In this document: positions 5,994 to 11,015 of the stretch, piece by piece
How the letters are laid out: the number at the start of each line of letters is the position of its first letter
How positions within the stretch are numbered: the stretch's first letter is position 1
NCBI GenBank assembly: GCA_902766585.1
Contig: CACXDV010000110.1
Location: 1-11,015, forward strand
Direction of reading: 5' to 3'
Length of the DNA: 11,015 nucleotides
Origin: an uncultured Ruminococcus sp.
Lineage (GTDB): Bacteria > Bacillota > Clostridia > Oscillospirales > Acutalibacteraceae
Program-made: the position numbers and the translations under genes
Notes under the pieces: generated by a model
What the model was told of the DNA's origin: nothing
What the model saw: the letters and a program-made list of their open reading frames with translations, nothing else
Database searches by the model: none

Positions 5994-6926
5994 ATGTCAT
6001 TTTCAAAGGAAACCAAGGCGGAGCTTTGCGGAAGGGAAGAAACTGAAAAAAATAAGCTTCATGCCCTTGTTTACGGCATGGTGCTTTTCTCAAAGCAGTT
6101 TTCTCCTGAGTCGCTTACCTTTACAACGGAAAGCAAGCCTGTGGCGGCGCTTTATTCCGGACTTGTTTCCTCACTCACGGGGGTGATAACGGAAACAAGC
6201 TCCCGCATAATCAGAAGGGGCGGAGAGCAGGGTTCATATACAGTCAGCGTTCCCGACAAAGAGGAATGTAAAAGGGTATATGACTATTTTGGTCATGTGG
6301 ATAATACTCCGAGCCTGAGACTGAACCGTTCAAATATAGCTGATGATGATTGTCTGCCGTGTTTTCTGAGGGGAGCGTTTCTTGTATGCGGAAATGTTAC
6401 CGATCCCGGCAAGGATTATCATATGGAATTTGTTGTTCCGCATATGAATCTTGCAAATGACCTTTGCAGGATAATCAGTGAAATTGAGATCGCTCCGAAG
6501 GGTATCAATACCGTCTGCCGAAAGGGTAATTATATAGTTTATACCAAAGGCAGTGAGGGTATAGCCGATATGCTCGCATATATGGGAGCACAGAAGGCGT
6601 ATTTTGATATTCTTGATGCAAAGATATATAAGTCTGTCCGCAACGATGCTAACCGCCGTACCAACTTCGATATGGCAAATACAAAAAAGACTGCAAATGC
6701 TGCTGCTCGTCAGCTTGAGGCTATAAGGATAATCAGAGAGGCTGGAGCCCTTTCGGGACTTTCGGATGATCTGAGGGAGCTTGCCGTATTAAGAGAGGCT
6801 CATCCCGAATATAATCTCAGAGAGCTTGGTGAAGAGCTGAGTTCTCCGATAAGCCGTTCGGGAGTGAACCACAGGCTTGCAAGGCTGATAGATATAGCAG
6901 TTAATATAAGCGGTAAACCAGTATAA
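5994..6926 (+). CDS. whiA: WhiA family DNA-binding regulator
   Basis: WhiA binds DNA and acts in sporulation control in Streptomyces and in cell division and chromosome segregation in B. subtilis. It joins an N-terminal LAGLIDADG-like domain without endonuclease activity to a C-terminal helix-turn-helix. The product is 310 residues from ATG 5994, the usual size. The start MSFSKETKAEL is the conserved N-terminus. The hallmark CFLRGAFLVCGNVTDP lies at 123-138, followed by YHMEF (142-146), and NRRTNFDMANTKKT at 220-233 is the conserved linker. The HTH covers about 257-302 (LRELGEELSSPISRSGVNHRL). In-frame GTG 5985 and ATG 5988 also exist, but AAGGTGA (5982-5988) is best spaced for 5994. The gene overlaps the rapZ end only at its ribosome site. 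In most Firmicutes yvcK sits between rapZ and whiA; here it does not. Confidence 0.94.
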   Translation: MSFSKETKAELCGREETEKNKLHALVYGMVLFSKQFSPESLTFTTESKPVAALYSGLVSSLTGVITETSSRIIRRGGEQGSYTVSVPDKEECKRVYDYFGHVDNTPSLRLNRSNIADDDCLPCFLRGAFLVCGNVTDPGKDYHMEFVVPHMNLANDLCRIISEIEIAPKGINTVCRKGNYIVYTKGSEGIADMLAYMGAQKAYFDILDAKIYKSVRNDANRRTNFDMANTKKTANAAARQLEAIRIIREAGALSGLSDDLRELAVLREAHPEYNLRELGEELSSPISRSGVNHRLARLIDIAVNISGKPV

Positions 6927-6949
6927 AATTATTTAAGGAGAGTGTTAAA

Positions 6950-7957
6950 ATGAAAAAGAGAATTATGGCAATACTTTTTACAGCGCTGCTTGCTGTTTCA
7001 TTTACAGCCTGCGGTAACGGAGACAATTCAGGAAGCTCATCATCAGCCCCCGCTTCTTCTGTAAGCACAGAATCAAAGGCAGAAAGCTCCGAGGAGTCTA
7101 AGGCTGAGGAATCCAAGGAAACAGAAGAGAGCAAAACAGAATCCTCCGAGGAATCTTCAAAGGCTGAGGAAAGCAGCAAGGATGAAACCTCCTCTGAGGA
7201 ATCCGGCAGCACCGAGCTTGGAGAAAAGACAAAGGCTGCTTTGGGAATAATGCAGGGTGATGAATATACCATGTCGCTCAGTATTACAGTAGAGACAGCA
7301 GCCGGAAGTACATCTGAAAACGGCTCAGGCAGCAGTATGCTTTCGCTTTTAGGATCAGGCGGTATAGGAATGGATACCATTAAGACCAAGGACGGCAGAA
7401 GCAGAATGGCAATGACCTTTGGTACTATTACTTTTGATACACTGACCTTGCCTGAGGGCTCATATATACTTGACAGCGCCAATAAAATAGCATATTTCAC
7501 AAAGGCAGACGGTTCATCCGACTCCCCCGTATCAGGACTTATGGATACTGAAAGCATTTCCGGTATGATGCAGCCCGATGGACTGAACTTTAAGGAAAGC
7601 GGCAAGGAGGAGTTCAACGGCAAGAACTGCGATTTTGAGCTTTATACTGTTAAGCCGCCTGTTGATCAGCTTGAAGCACCTGCAGAGGATGGATCATCGG
7701 TTGACAGTTCTTCTTTGGAATATGATGTAAAGTTCTATTTTGACGGTGAAAAGCTGGAGGGTATGTATATTAAAAACAATGCCAATTCCTTTACAGCCGT
7801 TGTAAATGAATTGTCAAGCACTGTTGATGAATCCAAGCTCAAGGTTCCGGATGGATATGAGGTAAAAGATGATGACGGAACAGGCGCAATGAGCATATTT
7901 GCAGGTCTGATGGGCGGATTGTCCGATAGTGAGGAATCGGCACCTGCCGCTGAATAA
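6950..7957 (+). CDS. Lipoprotein with Ser/Glu/Lys-rich stalk and a possible LolA/LppX-like domain
   Basis: The product is 335 residues. The signal peptide has a basic start (MKKR), a hydrophobic core (6-17) and a lipobox ending in FTAC, with Cys21 as the predicted lipidated residue, so it should be anchored on the outside of the membrane. Residues ~25-87 are a low-complexity stalk of Ser, Glu and Lys repeats (such as KAEESS). The folded part (88-335) is rich in alternating hydrophobic strands. It contains YDVKFYFDGEKLEGMYIKN and ends in VDESKLKVPDGYEVKD. This strand pattern and the closing 'VPDGY' element resemble LolA/LppX-type half-barrel lipoproteins, which is a suggestion only. AAGGAGAG precedes the ATG by 6-7 bases. 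It begins 23 bases after whiA and ends 15 bases before a terminator, so it closes the operon. It may sense or stabilise something at the envelope; no function is established. Confidence 0.82.
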   Translation: MKKRIMAILFTALLAVSFTACGNGDNSGSSSSAPASSVSTESKAESSEESKAEESKETEESKTESSEESSKAEESSKDETSSEESGSTELGEKTKAALGIMQGDEYTMSLSITVETAAGSTSENGSGSSMLSLLGSGGIGMDTIKTKDGRSRMAMTFGTITFDTLTLPEGSYILDSANKIAYFTKADGSSDSPVSGLMDTESISGMMQPDGLNFKESGKEEFNGKNCDFELYTVKPPVDQLEAPAEDGSSVDSSSLEYDVKFYFDGEKLEGMYIKNNANSFTAVVNELSSTVDESKLKVPDGYEVKDDDGTGAMSIFAGLMGGLSDSEESAPAAE

Positions 7958-7972
7958 TTACCGATAAAAATA

Positions 7973-8013
7973 GCTGCTATATTGTCTTAAATGACAGTAT
8001 AGCAGCCTTTTTT
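7973..8013. terminator. Bidirectional Rho-independent terminator between convergent units
   Basis: The arms 7973-7986 (gctgctatattgtc) and 7993-8006 (gacagtatagcagc) pair over 14 positions, with one G-U, around a six-base loop. A T-run follows on the + strand (8008-8013). The A-rich run just before the stem (7966-7970) gives a T-run on the - strand. It ends the hprK operon and also lies 8 bases past the stop of rpe. Confidence 0.9.
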
Positions 8014-8014
8014 A

Positions 8015-8659
8015 TTAATAGCTTTTAAGAAGCCTTATTGCATCTGCGGGATCCTCTGCTTTGAATACTCCTGTTCCGGAAACAACTACATCAACTCCCG
8101 CTTCACTGCAGGCGGCAATTGTTTTTGCTGAAATGCCTCCGTCGGCTTCGATCAGTGTTTCAAGTCTCCTGCGGTCGATCTCTTTCCTTAAAGACCTGAC
8201 CTTCGGCATCATGTCCTCCATGAAGGACTGACCGCCGAATCCGGGTTCAACGGTCATTACAAGCACCATATCCACCCTGTCAAGATAGGGGAAGGCAGCC
8301 TCTGCCGGAGTTTTGGGTTTAAGTACGATACCCGGCTTTACACCGAGAGATCTTATTTTATCAATAGTTTCATCTATATCCGATGATGCCTCAACATGAA
8401 AGGTGATATAATCTGCACCTGCCTTTGCAAAGGCTTCCGCATACCTCAGAGGTTCGTCTATCATCAGATGCACGTCAAAGGGAAGTTTTGAATACGGGCG
8501 GATAGAGGCGATTATTGACGGACCTATCGTTATATTCGGGACAAAATGACCGTCCATTACATCAAGGTGCAGGAAATCGGCACCGGCTTTTGTAATGCGC
8601 TCTGTCTCAAAGCCCATTTTAGAAAAATCACAGCTTAGCATAGAAGGCGCTACCTTCAT
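8015..8659 (-). CDS. rpe: Ribulose-phosphate 3-epimerase
   Basis: This enzyme interconverts D-ribulose 5-phosphate and D-xylulose 5-phosphate in the pentose phosphate pathway, in the cytoplasm. It is a TIM barrel of 214 residues, slightly under the usual 215-225. The first strand is VAPSMLSCDF (3-12). The metal-binding and catalytic set is intact: His31 and Asp33 in LHLDVMDGHFVPN (30-42), His64 in FDVHLMI (61-67) and Asp173 in EADGGI (171-176). The phosphate-binding loops MTVEPGFGGQSF (135-146) and VVSGTGVF (192-199) are present. The start is the ATG at 8659, with AAAGG about nine bases upstream on this strand. It lies 30 bases downstream of the large membrane protein gene and probably shares its transcript. 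In many Clostridia rpe follows prpC-prkC-rsgA; those genes, if present, are outside the window. Confidence 0.95.
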   Translation of the reverse strand: MKVAPSMLSCDFSKMGFETERITKAGADFLHLDVMDGHFVPNITIGPSIIASIRPYSKLPFDVHLMIDEPLRYAEAFAKAGADYITFHVEASSDIDETIDKIRSLGVKPGIVLKPKTPAEAAFPYLDRVDMVLVMTVEPGFGGQSFMEDMMPKVRSLRKEIDRRRLETLIEADGGISAKTIAACSEAGVDVVVSGTGVFKAEDPADAIRLLKSY

Positions 8660-8689
8660 TGAAAATCAGACCTTTCAGAAAATTAGTTA

Positions 8690-11015
8690 TCAGGAAGTAA
8701 GTCTTCTTGCGATAGTCGAGAGTATTATCATTACAGCGCACCAGAAGGCGGTATACAGCAGAGCCTCGATATTTCCGAGCTTTGCGAAGCCCGAAAGCAT
8801 GGATATGCCCGTAGCGACAAAGAATCCGGCTATCACGGACAGCATCTGAATGATAATTGATATCATTACGCCCGCATTGAGCTTTATACAGCCGACAACA
8901 GCCGATGCAAGGGCGGAAATATGACCGTTTGTAACAACGTATGCGCGGGAGTTTTTTTTCTTTGAGGTAAGCTCCTTGTAGCAGACTGTGCCGAGACCTG
9001 TCTGAAGCACATTTACGCTTCTGCGGAAAATATGGAAATTATCCGCGATCTTGTCAGGTGTGATATTATGATCTATTGTGCGGACGATGATATTTACACC
9101 GTTCTCTGTAAGCTCTCTCAGTGCATCTGCGATACTGCGCTCGACCTTGTAGGTCATGATGAACATAGCAACAAGCTCACCGGAAATTGAGATATATGTT
9201 ACCTCACTTCCCATGTCGCGGTATTTCTTTTCAGCGCTTATGACAGCATCAGGTACATTTATATTATGCTTGGCTAAAAGGTCCCTGTTGCCGAGGAGTA
9301 TTCTCTGAGTACCTATCCAGCCGGCAAGTCCCTTTTTGTCATCATAGGTAACGCTGTCTACCTGCGGGAGCATATTTCTGCGGTTCTGTATGATCGTCTC
9401 AAAAATATGTGTCATGGGGCCTTTTACCGCAAAGGTCACGGCTGCGCCGGCTTCGAGGGCAAATTTCATTTTGCTTTCGTTTATTGCCTTGACACCGCTG
9501 AGTATAATATTTCCCTGCGGGTACAGGTCGGTATAGTCGAGCATTACAGCATTTGTATCGCTGAACTGTCTTACTGCTTCATAGCCCGATACCATTGCGC
9601 CTCTTCTGAGCGTTGAGGAGCAGAGGTTTTTCAGCGGGAAATTCAGCGCGATAAGACAGCATATCGGAGTTGTTATGAAGGCTGTAAGCGCAAATGAAGA
9701 AGCAGCGCCGATGAAATCATGGTTTATTACTCCGTAAGCTATGGCGGTGATGACCGAAAGCAGAGCAGCAAAGGGTGCAACAAATGAAGCATTGTCCTCT
9801 ATCGGATCCGATGAATGTGACAGGTGCAGGAAATTAGTCATAAAGTCCGCTTTCTTGGAATAGGCTATGATCGGACGCTGAACGGGAAGTCCCTTTACAA
9901 AGCTGTCGGCATTTGCGGATTCGGTATATATCTTTCCCGCATAAGCAGCCTTTTTGCTGGTAAGAAAATGGAAATTATCCGCTGTACGCTTGATAATGAG
10001 CAGCTTTCCGAAGCTGTTGAAGAGCATTGCCAGAATAGCGGGGCATACATAAAGATGATAGGTCCCGTTGATATAGATATCAGGGAGGAATAGCGCTGTA
10101 ACAGCCTGTATTGCTGCCGCAACGGATACAACGGCAACGGCTGTGTCACTGTTGCCCCTGATATGTCTGAGCGAAGAGATACCGTTGAATATGGTATATC
10201 TTTCAACAAAAATCGAAACAGCAAAAAGAATAAAGCTTGCTATTCCGTAAACGAGCCAGCCGTTATGTATCCATTCACCGAAAAGCTGCGGCATGAGCTG
10301 ATTGAGAACAGCAGCGATTATTGAAAAAACAGAGGTAAAGCATAGAACTATTGTCCTTGCAAAGACCTTGCTCAGTGTGCTGTTTATATCTGTTCTGATA
10401 GCGTCAGCCTCGGACGGATCATCATAATCGGTGATATCGGGTTTTTCCTCAATAAAGTCCTCCTCATTTTCAAAAGCGTCTTCCTCCGATGAGAAAATGT
10501 TTAGCTTTTTCCATACAGAGCGTTTTTTAGGCTTTAGCGTGAGGGGCTGTTTTTCCTTGATTTCCGCTTTTTTTATCTCAGGAGCCTTTTCCGCCTTTTG
10601 TTCCTTAGATGCAGCGGGTTTGGGGGGAGCAGATGATTTTAAGGGCTTTGGCGGTTCTGGCGGTTCAGGTGCAGGCGGCGGCGGTGGGGCAGAGCCTCTG
10701 ATGCGCCTTATCGTTTCATATTCGGTACGGACGGTTTTGGTAAACTTTCCCGCCATTACAACAAAAGGCTTGCTGTCATGGTGGTGATAGACCATAGGCG
10801 CGGAGCGGGTTCTTTCTCTGAAATCGACCTTCTCCGCAGCAGAGGCGCTTTTATTCTCAGGTGAGTTTTTATCTGCTTTGGCTTCGGGTGCTTTATCTTC
10901 ACGCGAAAGCTCATTTACTCTCGGCGCTTCGGCTTTCGGCTTTTCGGTTTTTGCATCATGCGAAAGCTCGCTTGCTTTCGGAGCAGAAACTTTTTCAGCG
11001 GAGGGCTTATCCTCA
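8690..11015 (-). CDS. Degenerate P1B-type ATPase-like membrane protein with long charged, Pro-rich N-terminal tail (5' end outside window)
   Basis: The frame is open to the window edge, so the N-terminus is missing and 774 residues are visible (numbered from codon 11012-11014). Residues 1-~205 are disordered: 19-residue repeats, an HHH cluster (77-79), a Pro run (110-133) and an acidic stretch (176-203). Eight membrane helices follow at about 217-237, 253-270, 290-310, 319-341, 411-430, 434-457, 714-736 and 751-769, the layout of heavy-metal P1B ATPases. Helix 6 carries TPICC (449-453) where these have CPC. The large loop fits a P/N domain: AVMLDYTDLYPQG (489-500) for the phosphorylation site, GTQRILLGNRDLL (568-580) in the N domain, and VRTIDHN (644-650) for TGDN. 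Only the Asp of DKTGT remains (Asp493). GDGxND is absent (VVTNGHISALA, 693-703), and the actuator loop is short without TGE. It is probably not an active pump. It may be a regulator or scaffold; the function is unknown. rpe is 30 bases downstream. Confidence 0.7.
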   Translation of the reverse strand, partial: EDKPSAEKVSAPKASELSHDAKTEKPKAEAPRVNELSREDKAPEAKADKNSPENKSASAAEKVDFRERTRSAPMVYHHHDSKPFVVMAGKFTKTVRTEYETIRRIRGSAPPPPPAPEPPEPPKPLKSSAPPKPAASKEQKAEKAPEIKKAEIKEKQPLTLKPKKRSVWKKLNIFSSEEDAFENEEDFIEEKPDITDYDDPSEADAIRTDINSTLSKVFARTIVLCFTSVFSIIAAVLNQLMPQLFGEWIHNGWLVYGIASFILFAVSIFVERYTIFNGISSLRHIRGNSDTAVAVVSVAAAIQAVTALFLPDIYINGTYHLYVCPAILAMLFNSFGKLLIIKRTADNFHFLTSKKAAYAGKIYTESANADSFVKGLPVQRPIIAYSKKADFMTNFLHLSHSSDPIEDNASFVAPFAALLSVITAIAYGVINHDFIGAASSFALTAFITTPICCLIALNFPLKNLCSSTLRRGAMVSGYEAVRQFSDTNAVMLDYTDLYPQGNIILSGVKAINESKMKFALEAGAAVTFAVKGPMTHIFETIIQNRRNMLPQVDSVTYDDKKGLAGWIGTQRILLGNRDLLAKHNINVPDAVISAEKKYRDMGSEVTYISISGELVAMFIMTYKVERSIADALRELTENGVNIIVRTIDHNITPDKIADNFHIFRRSVNVLQTGLGTVCYKELTSKKKNSRAYVVTNGHISALASAVVGCIKLNAGVMISIIIQMLSVIAGFFVATGISMLSGFAKLGNIEALLYTAFWCAVMIILSTIARRLTS
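10871..10984 (-). repeat. Two tandem 57-base (19-residue) coding repeats
   Basis: Bases 10928-10984 encode APKASELSHDAKTEKPKAE and bases 10871-10927 encode APRVNELSREDKAPEAKAD, directly adjacent and in frame. They share the AP-x3-ELS-x3-K pattern and a charged tail. The residues entering from the window edge (EDKPSAEKVS) match the end of a further unit, so the array continues outside. It is part of the disordered tail of the P-type ATPase-like protein. Confidence 0.6.

Noticed and set aside
6901..7623. A 240-codon open frame on the - strand
   Set aside because: It is the antisense of the lipoprotein's Ser/Glu repeat region; its Ser/Leu-rich product is a by-product of that low complexity.
10793..10795. 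ATG at 10795 as the start of the ATPase-like protein
   Set aside because: The frame stays open upstream to the window edge with similar Lys/Ala/Glu composition and in-frame repeats, so the real start is outside.

Overview
The window looks like chromosome from a low-to-mid GC, Gram-positive anaerobe of the Clostridia, most likely Ruminococcus or a relative in the Oscillospiraceae. The evidence is the hprK-murB-rapZ-whiA gene order, a lipobox lipoprotein, AGG-type ribosome sites, consensus sigma-A promoters, and frequent ATA, AGA and AGG codons. This placement is inferred from gene content and codon use; no search was run.

Left part (1-1490, + strand): the 3' end of an unrecognised gene overlaps by four bases a gene for a zinc-ribbon, single-pass membrane protein. 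A hairpin terminator follows. The membrane gene may have lost its last ~30 codons to a frameshift.

Intergenic part (1491-1925): there is no credible protein gene here. It holds an A/T-rich UP-like element, a near-consensus promoter, a ~137-nt transcription unit and a strong terminator. The unit has a 5' hairpin, a 42-nt pyrimidine tract and a terminator hairpin, and looks like an undescribed small RNA. A separate extended -10 promoter then drives a GT4-type glycosyltransferase gene (1926-3122) whose donor-site residues are unusual.

Core part (3150-8013, + strand): a probable five-gene operon runs hprK, murB, rapZ, whiA, lipoprotein. It starts at its own promoter, has a cre-like sequence just past the predicted start of transcription, and ends at a 14-bp hairpin. 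It combines the carbon-catabolite sensor kinase HprK, peptidoglycan precursor synthesis (MurB), an RNA-binding/nucleotide-binding regulator (RapZ family) and the WhiA regulator. The gene yvcK, which commonly lies between rapZ and whiA, is absent.

Right part (8015-11015, - strand): ribulose-phosphate 3-epimerase (rpe) lies downstream of a large membrane protein whose 5' end is outside the window. That protein has the eight-helix layout and P/N-domain outline of a P1B-type ATPase, but every catalytic motif is degraded (DKTGT, TGDN, GDGxND). It also carries a long Lys/Glu/Ala/Pro-rich tail with 19-residue repeats. It is the strongest candidate for something undescribed.
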